Origin: Rhodoferax sp.
GTDB lineage: Bacteria; Pseudomonadota; Gammaproteobacteria; Burkholderiales; Burkholderiaceae_C
Assembly (NCBI GenBank): GCA_029866205.1
Contig: JARWZT010000008.1
Span: 347,178 to 411,177 of the forward strand
Direction of reading: 5' to 3'
DNA: 64,000 bases
This document shows, in pieces, positions 50,758 to 59,549 of the stretch (positions are counted from its first letter, which is position 1; each line of letters starts with the position of its first letter). The notes below the pieces were generated by a model. That model did no database searches and was not told the origin of the DNA. It was given only the letters and a program-made list of their open reading frames with translations. Position numbers and translations under genes: made by a program.

Positions 50758-50831
50758 GACCAGCCTTGCGCAAACTGTATCGTCATGGAACCACGTTCCC
50801 TTGCTCCAAGTGACGTGCGGCACCCTCCACA

Positions 50832-51251
50832 CTAGGCCACCACGTCACGCATCCACTGCGGCAATTCCACTGCCTTTTGGCTCGGAAAATCGACCCACAC
50901 CACGGTGGCGCCTCCGGCGGCACTAATGACTCCGGGCTGGTCGGCGCGCTCCATCGTGCCCCAGGTCTCAAACGTGGTGCGTGCCGGGTCGCTGACGTAA
51001 ATCTTGACCCGCACGTCGCCGGGGTATTCCAGCTGCTTGTAAAAATTACAAAACGCATTCAGGATCACCGGCCCCTGGCACGCAGGGTCGGGGTTGGCTC
51101 CCACCTTTCGCATCCACTCGATGCGCACCGTTTCCAGGTAACGAAAGTACACCGTGTTGTTGACGTGGCCCATGGCGTCCATGTCGCCCCAGCGGATGGA
51201 CAAGTCCATCTCAAACACCAGTTTTTTGTGGTCGGGAATCAGGATTCGCAT
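50832..51251 (-). CDS. Acyl-CoA thioesterase (4HBT/YbgC-like hotdog)
   Basis: Small single-hotdog thioesterase, 139 residues, hydrolysing acyl-CoA in the cytoplasm. The catalytic motif is D25-A-M-G28-H29-V30-N31-N32, followed by TVYFRYLETVRIEWM, as in 4-hydroxybenzoyl-CoA thioesterase-type enzymes. The rest of the fold is visible as ILNAFCNFYKQLEYPGDVRVKIYV and ATVVWVDFPSQKAVELP. The substrate is unknown. It is transcribed alone; about 200 bases separate it from the response regulator gene. Confidence 0.87.
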   Translation of the reverse strand: MRILIPDHKKLVFEMDLSIRWGDMDAMGHVNNTVYFRYLETVRIEWMRKVGANPDPACQGPVILNAFCNFYKQLEYPGDVRVKIYVSDPARTTFETWGTMERADQPGVISAAGGATVVWVDFPSQKAVELPQWMRDVVA

Positions 51252-51306
51252 GGTTTTATAGGTGAAAAGTCTGGTGCCATGCTATCGCACCGACCCCGAC
51301 AGGCCC

Positions 51307-51525
51307 TCAATCCTTGCTTGAATGCGTCAGGTAATGCGCCACCAAGGCGTTGGCGTGCCCGTGGCCGAGCTGATGATCCGATTTCAGGAGTGCCACGTAT
51401 TCCATGTGTTTGCGCTGTCCTGCACCCTCAAGAATGGCCAACCAATGCGCAACGGGCTTGCCATAGGTCTTCTCGATTGACGGAAAGTAAGACGTAGGAC
51501 CTTTGACCTTGGGTTCGGTGGACAT
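51307..51525 (-). CDS. DUF4287 small protein
   Basis: A 72-residue cytoplasmic protein starting at the ATG at 51525; a longer frame to 51597 has no support. The core YFPSIEKTYGKPVAHWLAIL plus the end DHQLGHGHANALVAHYL matches DUF4287, a small family of unknown role often encoded as a single gene. The basic start (STEPKVKGPTS) and compact helices suggest a nucleic-acid or ligand-binding adaptor, but that is a guess. Confidence 0.82.
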   Translation of the reverse strand: MSTEPKVKGPTSYFPSIEKTYGKPVAHWLAILEGAGQRKHMEYVALLKSDHQLGHGHANALVAHYLTHSSKD

Positions 51526-51643
51526 GGATGATTCCTTGGCGTGTTGGGGATTTTCAGGCGTGATCGTAGCGGCTGCAGCCGTCAGACCTTGGCCCACCCC
51601 GGCCCTCTAAAATCTCGCCTTTCGCTCTTGCAGCGCAGCCTCT

Positions 51644-53290
51644 TTGGAAATCCCCGCTTTGTCCTTCGTCTCTGAAACCCGCCGCCGTCGCACCTTTGCG
51701 ATCATTTCCCACCCGGACGCGGGCAAAACCACGCTGACCGAGAAGCTCTTGTTGTTCTCCGGTGCGATCCAGATTGCCGGGTCGGTGAAGGCGCGCAAGG
51801 CTTCGCGCCACGCCACCAGCGACTGGATGGAGATTGAAAAGCAGCGCGGAATTTCGGTGGCCTCCAGCGTGATGCAGATGGTCTACCGCGACCACGTCAT
51901 CAACCTGCTGGACACCCCGGGGCACAAAGACTTCTCGGAAGACACCTACCGCGTGCTGACCGCCGTGGACGCGGCGCTGATGGTGATTGACGCAGCCAAC
52001 GGCGTGGAGGCGCAGACGCGCCGCCTGATTGAGGTCTGCCGCCAACGCAACACGCCCATCATCACCTTCGTCAACAAAATGGACCGCGAGGTGCGTGAGC
52101 CACTCGACATATTGGACGAAATCGAGCGCGAACTCGGCATGCCCTGCGTGCCCATGACCTGGCCGGTGGGCCAGGGCAAAGCGTTTGGCGGCATCATCAA
52201 CCTGCGTACGCAGGCGATGACGGTGTTTGAAAGCGGCAGCGAACGCCTGCCGCAAGACTTTGATGCCATTCCCCTGTCACACCCCGAAGCGCTGCAACAG
52301 CGTTTCGGATATGAGTGGACCAGCGCCGTGGACAGCATGGAACTGGCCACGGGCGCGTCGCCCGCCTGGGACCACGCCGCCTTTTTGGCAGGCAAGCAAA
52401 CCCCGGTATTTTTTGGCTCGGGCGTGAACAACTTTGGGGTGATGGAAGTGCTCGATGCCCTGGTCGATCTTGCGCCAGCACCGCAAAGCCGCACCAGCAC
52501 GATGCTGGTCAACAAGGTGCCCGTAGTGAGGGTGATGCAGCCCGAGGACGAACAGTTCAGCGGCGTGGTTTTCAAGGTGCAGGCCAATATGGACGCCAAT
52601 CACCGCGACCGCATCGCCTTTGTGCGCATGGCCTCGGGCAAGTACACGCCGGGCATGAAGCTCAAGGTCATGCGCACCGCCAAAGAGCTGCGTCCCACCA
52701 GCGTGGTGACCTTCATGAGCCAGCGCCGCGAGGCGGTGGAAGAAGCCTATGCGGGCGACATCGTGGGCTTTACCACCCACGGTGGCGTGCAACTGGGCGA
52801 CACGATTACCGACGGCAGCGTCAACCTGCAATACACCGGCCTGCCGTTTTTTGCACCGGAGCTGTTCATGACCGTGGTGCTGCGCAACCCACTGCGCACC
52901 AAGCAGTTGCAGCAAGGCCTGGCGCAGCTGGGCGAAGAAGGTGCCATTCAGGTGTTCAAACCCGAGATGGGCGGCAACATGCTGCTAGGCGCCGTGGGCC
53001 AGCTGCAGTTTGAAGTGGTGCAGCACCGCCTGAAGGGCGAGTACGACGCCGACATTCGCCTGGAAGGCTGCCAGTACACCGGCGCGCGCTGGATTACCGC
53101 GGATACGCCCAAAGAGCTGCAAGACTTTGTTAATGCCTATCCACAGCGCATGGCGCGTGATGCCGCCGACACGCTGGCGTATTTGTGCACCAGCCCGTAC
53201 GACGTGCGGCTGGCACAGGAGCGATTTCCGAAAATCCACTTCCATCCGCTGCGCGAACACGCGGGTCTGGCGCTGGGCAGCGCAGGTTAA
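51644..53290 (+). CDS. prfC: Peptide chain release factor 3
   Basis: Translational GTPase RF3, which recycles RF1/RF2 after termination. G1 is HPDAGKTTLTEKLL, G3 DTPGHKDFSEDTYR, G4 NKMDREVREPLDI; the switch region KARKASRHATSDWMEIEKQRGISV is intact. The length of 548 residues fits. No ATG is available at the N-terminus: the TTG at 51644 is the first start in the open frame, and a TTG at 51659 (giving LSFVSETRRRRTF) is a good alternative, since related proteins begin near there with GGAAA upstream. It is divergent from the DUF4287 gene and followed 14 bases later by an MFS gene. Confidence 0.95.
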   Translation: MEIPALSFVSETRRRRTFAIISHPDAGKTTLTEKLLLFSGAIQIAGSVKARKASRHATSDWMEIEKQRGISVASSVMQMVYRDHVINLLDTPGHKDFSEDTYRVLTAVDAALMVIDAANGVEAQTRRLIEVCRQRNTPIITFVNKMDREVREPLDILDEIERELGMPCVPMTWPVGQGKAFGGIINLRTQAMTVFESGSERLPQDFDAIPLSHPEALQQRFGYEWTSAVDSMELATGASPAWDHAAFLAGKQTPVFFGSGVNNFGVMEVLDALVDLAPAPQSRTSTMLVNKVPVVRVMQPEDEQFSGVVFKVQANMDANHRDRIAFVRMASGKYTPGMKLKVMRTAKELRPTSVVTFMSQRREAVEEAYAGDIVGFTTHGGVQLGDTITDGSVNLQYTGLPFFAPELFMTVVLRNPLRTKQLQQGLAQLGEEGAIQVFKPEMGGNMLLGAVGQLQFEVVQHRLKGEYDADIRLEGCQYTGARWITADTPKELQDFVNAYPQRMARDAADTLAYLCTSPYDVRLAQERFPKIHFHPLREHAGLALGSAG

Positions 53291-53304
53291 ACCGGAGCAC
53301 GGCT

Positions 53305-54474
53305 TTGCGAACCGCATCACGCCAGGGCCTGCTGGCGATTTTTGGCTCAACCCTGTTTCAGCTCACGGGCATCTTCATGCTCTCGCCGCTGCTGCTGTTG
53401 CTGCTGCGCCGCGCGGAGGTGTCCAACACGGTGGCCGGGCTGTTTGCTGCCACCTCGTGGCTGGGTATTTTCATCATCACGCCGTTTGCCTCCCAACTCA
53501 CGCGCCGCATCGGGCGCAGGCGGGCGCTGTGGCTGGCTTCGACGGTGCCACTGGCTACCGCCTTTGGTTTTTTGCTGACCACCCGGCTGGAAATCTGGTT
53601 TGCGCTGGAGCTGTTCGCGAGCGTGGCGGGCGGCCTGCGCTGGGTACTGGCAGAGTCTTTTATTGCCGAGTTCACGCCCCCCGACCAGCGGGGCCGGTAC
53701 ATCGGCGCTTACGCCACCATGATCGGCCTGACCTTTGTGATTGGACCGGCCCTGTTGGCTTGGCTGGGCGACGGCAGCCCCTATGCGCTGTGGGTGGTGA
53801 TTGGCTTTTTGGTGGTCGGCCTGGGCTGGACCGCGCTGGTGCCGCGCACCCCGCCCGAGCACGATGCCGACTCCGCCAAGGTGGGCTTTGCCGGCCTGTG
53901 GCACGCGGTGGCGGCGCACCCGGTCATCATGCTGGCGGGCTTTGTCGGCGGCTTTTTTGAGCTCGGGCTGGCATCCATCCTGCCGCTCTACGGCCTCACG
54001 CTGGGGCTGCCTGCGGGCGCGGCCACCTTGCTGGTGTCGGTGAGTGGGCTGGGTGGCATGCTGCTGGCGTTCCCGGCGGGCATGTTGATTGACCGCCTCG
54101 CTAACCCGGCACAAGGTCGGCGCACCCTGATGCTGGCGCTGGTGGCGCTGCTGCTGACAGCGTCCTTTGCCCTGCTGGGCGTGCATGATGCACCGTGGCT
54201 GATGTGGCCGATCGCCGCACTGTGGGGCGCTGCCGGCGGTAATTTGTACACGCTCACCATGACCGACATCAGCAGCCGCGAACGTGGCATCACCCTGGTC
54301 AACAGCACTGCGGTGCTGGTGCTGGCCTACACGCTGGGTGCGCTGATCGCCTCGTCCCTGTCGGGCGCACTGATCGACGCCTCGCCCTGGCTGGGTTTTC
54401 CGCTGGTGCTGGTGGTGGTATCAGGCTTGGCGACCGCGACCTTGGTGCGGACAAGGCGCAGGCAGGATATTTGA
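53305..54474 (+). CDS. MFS transporter
   Basis: Major facilitator superfamily transporter, 389 residues if the TTG at 53305 is the start. That start is chosen because GGAG lies seven bases before it and it follows the prfC stop; an upstream ATG would overlap prfC by 100 bases. About twelve membrane helices are visible. The cytoplasmic loop 2-3 motif appears as QLTRRIGRRRALW, and a second half repeats LIDRLANPAQGRRTLM. Substrate unknown; sugar or drug efflux are both possible. It probably shares the prfC transcript. Confidence 0.87.
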   Translation: MRTASRQGLLAIFGSTLFQLTGIFMLSPLLLLLLRRAEVSNTVAGLFAATSWLGIFIITPFASQLTRRIGRRRALWLASTVPLATAFGFLLTTRLEIWFALELFASVAGGLRWVLAESFIAEFTPPDQRGRYIGAYATMIGLTFVIGPALLAWLGDGSPYALWVVIGFLVVGLGWTALVPRTPPEHDADSAKVGFAGLWHAVAAHPVIMLAGFVGGFFELGLASILPLYGLTLGLPAGAATLLVSVSGLGGMLLAFPAGMLIDRLANPAQGRRTLMLALVALLLTASFALLGVHDAPWLMWPIAALWGAAGGNLYTLTMTDISSRERGITLVNSTAVLVLAYTLGALIASSLSGALIDASPWLGFPLVLVVVSGLATATLVRTRRRQDI

Positions 54475-54490
54475 CGGCGGAAGGCTCAGC

Positions 54491-55525
54491 TTAGGCAAAC
54501 GCCTGCACGACATTGATCGCATTGACCCCCACCGCGTCTACCGCGTAACCGCCTTCAAATACCAGCACGGTGGGCAAGCCTACCGCGGCCAGTCGCTCGC
54601 CCATGCGCAGGTAGTCTTCGCTTTGCAGTGCAAACCCCGAAATCGGGTCCCCCACAAAGGTGTCCACACCCAAGGAGACCACCAGCGCCTGAGCGCCAAA
54701 GCGTCCTATCGCCGCCAGCGCCACGTCCAGAGCCTCGGACCATGCAGGGTAAGCGGTGCCGCGCGGCAGTGGCAAATTGAGATTGGCGCCCTCACCCGCA
54801 CCCAAGCCAGTCTCGTCGGCATGGCCCAGGAAGAAGGGGTATTCGGTGCGCGGATCGCCGTGCAGGCTGGCGAAAAACACGTCTGGGCGGTCGTAAAAGA
54901 CAGCCTGCGTGCCGTTGCCGTGGTGGTAGTCCACGTCCAGAATCGCCACGCGCTCCAGGCCGCTATCGCGCAGCTGCTGCGCAGCCAAGGCGGCGTTGTT
55001 CAGAAAGCAGTAGCCACCAAAAAAATCAGCGCCTGCGTGGTGTCCGGGAGGGCGGCTTAAGGCGAAGGCGGCGCGCGCACCCTGGGCGACGTGCTGTGCC
55101 GCGCTCAGGGCGCATTCGGCCCCTGCCCGCGCAGCGGCCCAGGTGCCGGGCGTGAGCGGCGAGCCCGCGTCAAACGAATACAAGCCCATGCGGGCGGCAA
55201 AGTTGTCGGGCTCGACATCCGTACGAAAGCCGCGTGTGGGCCAAACGCTGGGCAGGGCGTCGTGTGCGGCATTGGCGGGGTCGATGGCGACCCATTGGTC
55301 CCAAGCGGTTTCCAGGAACCGCAAGTAACGCGGGCTGTGGATCGACTCCAGCGCGGCGGCGGCAAAGGGCAGCGGATCACGCACCTCGCCCAACTGGCGC
55401 CGCTGCAACTCGGCCAGCACGTGGTCGGCGCGGGCGGGCACTTCGTGGCAGGGCACCAGTGCGCCGCGAAACATCTCGAACTGGCCGTGGTGCCGGGCGT
55501 GGAGGGGGTTGTAGAAGGTAATCAT
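54491..55525 (-). CDS. Histone deacetylase-like amidohydrolase (acetylpolyamine deacetylase type)
   Basis: Zinc-dependent deacetylase of the class II HDAC/acetylpolyamine aminohydrolase family, 344 residues from the ATG at 55525. Catalytic features: RPPGHHAGADFFGGYCFLNNAA with the His-His pair, the zinc ligands in ILDVDYHHGNGTQ (Asp and His) and in SLGVDTFVGDP (Asp), and the final GGYAVDAVG with the transition-state Tyr. Likely substrates are acetylated polyamines or other small acetyl-amines. It is convergent with the MFS gene. Confidence 0.92.
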   Translation of the reverse strand: MITFYNPLHARHHGQFEMFRGALVPCHEVPARADHVLAELQRRQLGEVRDPLPFAAAALESIHSPRYLRFLETAWDQWVAIDPANAAHDALPSVWPTRGFRTDVEPDNFAARMGLYSFDAGSPLTPGTWAAARAGAECALSAAQHVAQGARAAFALSRPPGHHAGADFFGGYCFLNNAALAAQQLRDSGLERVAILDVDYHHGNGTQAVFYDRPDVFFASLHGDPRTEYPFFLGHADETGLGAGEGANLNLPLPRGTAYPAWSEALDVALAAIGRFGAQALVVSLGVDTFVGDPISGFALQSEDYLRMGERLAAVGLPTVLVFEGGYAVDAVGVNAINVVQAFA

Positions 55526-55630
55526 GGCGGGAGGAGTTAGCAATTGGGCGAGCTTACAGGCCCGATCGAGTGCCCGATCACCGCATGAATTTGAGATTCA
55601 TCGGGAAAATTTGCGCTGAATCAATTAATT

Positions 55631-55659
55631 TTTACAAATGGGAAAAAATCCCATACAAT
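55631..55659 (+). promoter_or_regulatory. Sigma-70 promoter with palindrome in the spacer (DUF6502 operon)
   Basis: TTTACA (55631-55636) and TACAAT (55654-55659) are separated by 17 bases. The spacer contains ATGGGA (55638-55643) and TCCCAT (55649-55654), a perfect inverted repeat around AAAAA. The predicted transcription start, about seven bases after the -10, falls at or within a base or two of the ATG at 55667, and no Shine-Dalgarno precedes that ATG. Confidence 0.6.
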
Positions 55660-55666
55660 TTCCACC

Positions 55667-56515
55667 ATGAGCCTTCCACCCCCATCCCCCAACCCGACTC
55701 AAAGCGTCATCGACGAGGCCTTGGCTATCGCCGAGCCCTTGGTCCTGTGGATGATCCGCTCTGGCGTGGGATACGCCGAGTTCGTCCAAGCGATCAAGCC
55801 TGTGTTTTTGGCGCAGGCGCGCTTGGAGCTCGAACGCAACGGCCAGCGCGACAGCGATTCGGCCATTAGCCTTTTGTCCGGACTGCACCGCAAAGACGTT
55901 CGGGCCTTTCGGGAGGCGTCCCATCAGACCCTGGCCCGTGTCAAGGAGGACGGCTCAAGCTGGGGCAAGCCCAGTGCGGCAAACCAGGTCCTTACGCGCT
56001 GGCTGAGCCAAGAAGACTGGGGCGACTGCATTCCATTCAGCGGCGAAGCGCCCTCCTTTGAGGCGCTGGCACGCGCGGTCTCCAAAGACTTCCATCCTCG
56101 CGCCGTGTTGCAGGAAATGCAGCGACTGGGGGTGGCGAGTGAGACAGAGGGCCAAGTGCAGCTCTTGCGTGAGGCATTCGTCCCCGACGCCAAGCACAAA
56201 GAATCGCGTGAGTTGTTGGCGGGCTCCGTGGCAGACCATCTGGCCGCCGGCGTGCACAACCTGAGCGGCGCGACGGACAAAAAATTTCTGGAGCAAAGTG
56301 TATTTGCCGATGGACTGAGCCCCGAGTCCGTCCAAGAACTGAACTTAATGGCCAACGCGCTTTGGGCTCAGGTGCTGCAAGCCGTCATGGCCAAGGCGGT
56401 TCCTTTGTGCGACCGCGACCTTCACCATCCGGCGCCGCAGCGTTTTCGGCTGGGCCTATTCACATTCTCGGCCCCTGAATTCAAGGCGCCAAACACTGGA
56501 GACGACGCGTCATGA
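55667..56515 (+). CDS. DUF6502 family protein
   Basis: A 282-residue protein of the DUF6502 family, function unknown. No signal peptide or membrane helix is seen. The N-terminal helix SVIDEALAIAEPLVLWMIRSGVGYAEFVQAIKPVFL is followed by a helix-rich charged region (SDSAISLLSGLHRKDVRAFRE, as in this family) that could be a winged-helix-like domain. The ATG is at the predicted transcription start, suggesting leaderless translation. Its stop overlaps the next gene's ATG by four bases, so it is coupled to the DUF5666 lipoprotein gene and could be its regulator. Confidence 0.8.
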   Translation: MSLPPPSPNPTQSVIDEALAIAEPLVLWMIRSGVGYAEFVQAIKPVFLAQARLELERNGQRDSDSAISLLSGLHRKDVRAFREASHQTLARVKEDGSSWGKPSAANQVLTRWLSQEDWGDCIPFSGEAPSFEALARAVSKDFHPRAVLQEMQRLGVASETEGQVQLLREAFVPDAKHKESRELLAGSVADHLAAGVHNLSGATDKKFLEQSVFADGLSPESVQELNLMANALWAQVLQAVMAKAVPLCDRDLHHPAPQRFRLGLFTFSAPEFKAPNTGDDAS

Positions 56516-57939
56516 AAAGCACATTTCCCGGCCACCAAAAAGCCCTGCGGGCCATGGCCCTGCTACTGGTGACGTCGTTTTTGCTGGCCTGTGGTGGCGG
56601 CACCTCTTTGTCGGGCGTGGGCAGTGGCGGCAGCGGTATCGCCGAGGGTTCGATCTCCGGTTTTGGCAGTGTGATCGTCAACGGAGTGGAATACGACGAC
56701 AGCAATGCCGTGAGCCAAACCGAAGATTCTGCGGGCTCAAAAACCTTGAGCGCCGCAAAGCTCGGCCAGCGCGTACGAGTCACCCAAAGCAAAGATGGCG
56801 TGGCCGACACCATCGAAATCTTGCCCTTGTTGCGTGGGCCTGTGACGAGTGCGCCAGCCGTTAGCGGATACCTCAAAGTCATGGACCAGTGGGTGCAAGT
56901 GGTGTCTGCCAGCAGCACCAGCGCGACCGCCACCGTGTTGGACGGGTATGACAGCACGGCCAGTATTGCCACAGACGATGCGGTCGAGGTGCACGGCGTG
57001 TGGCAGCAGGACACGGTCAAAGGCTCGGTCCTGGTGGCGTCTCGGATCGAGAAAATTGTCGGGTCTTATGAACGACTGATCAGTGGCCAGGTCACCGCGG
57101 TGAGCAACGGCAAGTTAAGGCTCAATAACAGCGACGTACAGATTGATGCAGGGTCTTCACCTGCCATGCCCGTGGGTAGCCAAGTGACGGCATGGTTAAG
57201 CACTTGGGTGAGCGACGCCACCACCCAACAGGCCACCCGAATTAAAGATGCCGCTCCCCTGCCCCCCGATAACCGATTGATGCGGCTCGATGTGATCGCG
57301 GCAAAAGGCGACGTGTCGGGTAGCCAACTGCGGGCCCAAGGCAGACCCATCGCTATCCCTTCGAATTTGCAGAGCCAGTTTCCGAACAGCCCCGCACCGA
57401 TTTTGTTGGAAGCGACGCTGCAAAACGGCGTGTTGACGGCCACCTCCGTACAAGTGCGAAGCAGGCCCCAAGATCTTGGGGGCGAAATTGTGCTCAAGGG
57501 CGCCGTGGCTTGGGACGGGAAAGCCGGCGCCCTCACGCTGCGCGAGGCAAGCGTCGCTATCGATGCGTATACGACGATCGGCAGCAACTGTCCGCAAAGC
57601 CTACAACTGGTGTTCCTGGAGGTTCATGCGGAGCGCGGCGCACCGGGAACGACCCCCAGGGCAACCAGCATCACGTGTCTGAGTGCCCCGCCGGCTGACG
57701 GTGTCATTCGCCAAGGCGGTGTTGTGCAAAGCATCGCGGGTGATTTACAGAGCCTCACCGTGACGCTCGACGGACAAACGACCCCAACCACGATGGTGCT
57801 TTTTGCCGGCACCCGGTTGCCGCCCAACGACCCCAACAGCCTGGTTTCGCAGCATGTTGACGTCGAGTACCAAGTGGTCGCAGGGCGCAACCAGTTGCGC
57901 TCCCTCCGTCCATCACCCCCGCCATCCGGCACTCAGTGA
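56512..57939 (+). CDS. DUF5666 lipoprotein
   Basis: A 475-residue exported protein with a lipobox (L24-L25-A26-C27 followed by GGG), so it is probably anchored in a membrane as a lipoprotein. The body is a set of DUF5666 beta-barrel repeats (SISGFGSVIVNGVEYDDSNA, LGQRVRVTQSKDGVADTIEI, SGQVTAVSNGKLRLNNSDVQIDA, TLREASVAIDAYTTIG). It is translationally coupled to the DUF6502 gene and followed 23 bases later by a dihaem peroxidase gene. The role is unknown; it may bind a ligand or scaffold the peroxidase at the envelope. Confidence 0.83.
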   Translation: MKSTFPGHQKALRAMALLLVTSFLLACGGGTSLSGVGSGGSGIAEGSISGFGSVIVNGVEYDDSNAVSQTEDSAGSKTLSAAKLGQRVRVTQSKDGVADTIEILPLLRGPVTSAPAVSGYLKVMDQWVQVVSASSTSATATVLDGYDSTASIATDDAVEVHGVWQQDTVKGSVLVASRIEKIVGSYERLISGQVTAVSNGKLRLNNSDVQIDAGSSPAMPVGSQVTAWLSTWVSDATTQQATRIKDAAPLPPDNRLMRLDVIAAKGDVSGSQLRAQGRPIAIPSNLQSQFPNSPAPILLEATLQNGVLTATSVQVRSRPQDLGGEIVLKGAVAWDGKAGALTLREASVAIDAYTTIGSNCPQSLQLVFLEVHAERGAPGTTPRATSITCLSAPPADGVIRQGGVVQSIAGDLQSLTVTLDGQTTPTTMVLFAGTRLPPNDPNSLVSQHVDVEYQVVAGRNQLRSLRPSPPPSGTQ

Positions 57940-57962
57940 ACCCATTAAAAGGAGACATTTCC

Positions 57963-59483
57963 ATGAAAACTGCTGACACGTCAGCCGCTCCCCAGCAGCC
58001 GTCAAAGCCGAGATCGCCATCCCTGTTCATCGCTTGGGCCGTAGGTGCCAGCTATGCGCTCATGGTCTCTGGCGCCCTGGCTGCGCCACCGCCGCCCCCT
58101 GGGCCAACCAAGCCTGGTATGCAGTCGCCACACCCCGGAGGCCCCGCGCCCAAGCCTCCCGGGGCAGCACCCATGCCCATGGCGGCAGCATCCAAGCCAG
58201 CGACCTTGCCGGCAATGCCTGTGGCCGCCGCACCGACCCCTGCGCCTGCAGCTTCCAAGCCCGTGAATACCGCTGCGCCCGTGCGTACGGCCTTGCAGGA
58301 TCTGGGCGAAAAGATATTCAATGACACCAACTTGTCAGAGCCGCGCGGCACCGCATGCGCGAGTTGCCACTCGGCTGCCACGGGGTTTGCCAATCTCAAC
58401 GGATCGCGCATTGGCGTGCCGCGGGGTAGCCGACCCAACGTCGTTGGCACCCGTGCCGTGATCCACAACTCCTACAGCAGCTTCACGCCCGCCTTTGGGT
58501 TTCGCGTCCGTGATGGCGATGTCGACCCCGTGGGAGGCTTGTTCTGGGACGGTCGGGTGGATACGCTGACCCAGCAGGCTCAAGGTCCGTTCCTCGCGCC
58601 GTTGGAGATGAACAACAAGGACGCCGCCAGCGTGGTGGCAAAAATTGCAGCCTCAAAATACGCAGGCGACATGAGCGCCGTCTTTGGTCCAGACGTGTTC
58701 AAGGACTCGACCAAGGCGTTTCAGCGTGTCGCAGAAGCCATTGCAGCCTATGAAACCACCAGCAAATTCCAGTCATTTTCGTCAAGCTATGACCAGTTTG
58801 TTGCCGGCAAAACCCAGCTCACGCCCACAGAAACCAGTGGCATGAACCTGTTCATGGATCCGGCAAAAGGCAACTGCGCCAGTTGCCACACCATGAACCC
58901 CAAAGCGAGCGGGACCACGGACAATCTATTTACCGATTTTGGGCACTACGCCAACGGCATCCCCCGCAACAAAGACATTCCAGCCAACGCCAATCCCTCG
59001 TACTTCGATCTGGGGCTTTGCGGACCCCAGCGAACGCGCCCGGCGCTGAGTGCCAACATCCCAGCCAGCGTGAGTGTGGAAAAGTTCTGCGGCACCTTCA
59101 AGATGCCCTCCTTGCGCAACGTGGCCCAGCGCCAGGCATTGATGCACAATGGATTTTTCAAAAATCTGCGCGATGTCGTGAGCTTTTACGCCACCCGCAA
59201 CAGTGATCCAAAGCGCTGGTATGGTGCCGCTGGAGTGGCCAATGACTTGCCGGCAGCCTACTTGGCCAATATCGTGAACGACCGGGCTCCTTTTGACCGT
59301 GCAGCGTCCGCGGGTCCCGCACTCAGTGAGCGCGAGATTGACGATGTGGTCGCCTTCCTGAAGACCTTGAGTGACCAACTGCCGCCCCCGCAAAGCGGTA
59401 CTCCGCCAGCCGCCGCCCCGGCACAGGTGGCCATGAATCCGTTTGCGCCCATGCCTCCACCGGCAAAGGCCGCGCCGCGCTAG
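57963..59483 (+). CDS. Dihaem cytochrome c peroxidase/MauG-like protein
   Basis: A 506-residue exported dihaem protein. The ATG at 57963 has AAGGAG seven bases upstream. The N-terminus has a signal or anchor (SLFIAWAVGASYALMVSGALAAPP) and an unusually long Pro/Ala-rich stretch up to about residue 105. Haem sites are C132-A-S-C135-H136 and C305-A-S-C308-H309. The region NVVGTRAVIHNSYSSFTPAFGF and FWDGRVDTLTQQAQGPFLAPLEMNN is typical of bacterial cytochrome c peroxidases and MauG relatives. It would reduce peroxide or modify a partner in the periplasm. It forms an operon with the DUF6502 and DUF5666 genes. Confidence 0.9.
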   Translation: MKTADTSAAPQQPSKPRSPSLFIAWAVGASYALMVSGALAAPPPPPGPTKPGMQSPHPGGPAPKPPGAAPMPMAAASKPATLPAMPVAAAPTPAPAASKPVNTAAPVRTALQDLGEKIFNDTNLSEPRGTACASCHSAATGFANLNGSRIGVPRGSRPNVVGTRAVIHNSYSSFTPAFGFRVRDGDVDPVGGLFWDGRVDTLTQQAQGPFLAPLEMNNKDAASVVAKIAASKYAGDMSAVFGPDVFKDSTKAFQRVAEAIAAYETTSKFQSFSSSYDQFVAGKTQLTPTETSGMNLFMDPAKGNCASCHTMNPKASGTTDNLFTDFGHYANGIPRNKDIPANANPSYFDLGLCGPQRTRPALSANIPASVSVEKFCGTFKMPSLRNVAQRQALMHNGFFKNLRDVVSFYATRNSDPKRWYGAAGVANDLPAAYLANIVNDRAPFDRAASAGPALSEREIDDVVAFLKTLSDQLPPPQSGTPPAAAPAQVAMNPFAPMPPPAKAAPR

Positions 59484-59549
59484 GCGAGTTGGGGCCGAAA
59501 GCGCGCCAGCCTGCGGCCCTCAGCATCGGGGGCCCAGGCACTTTTGCAT

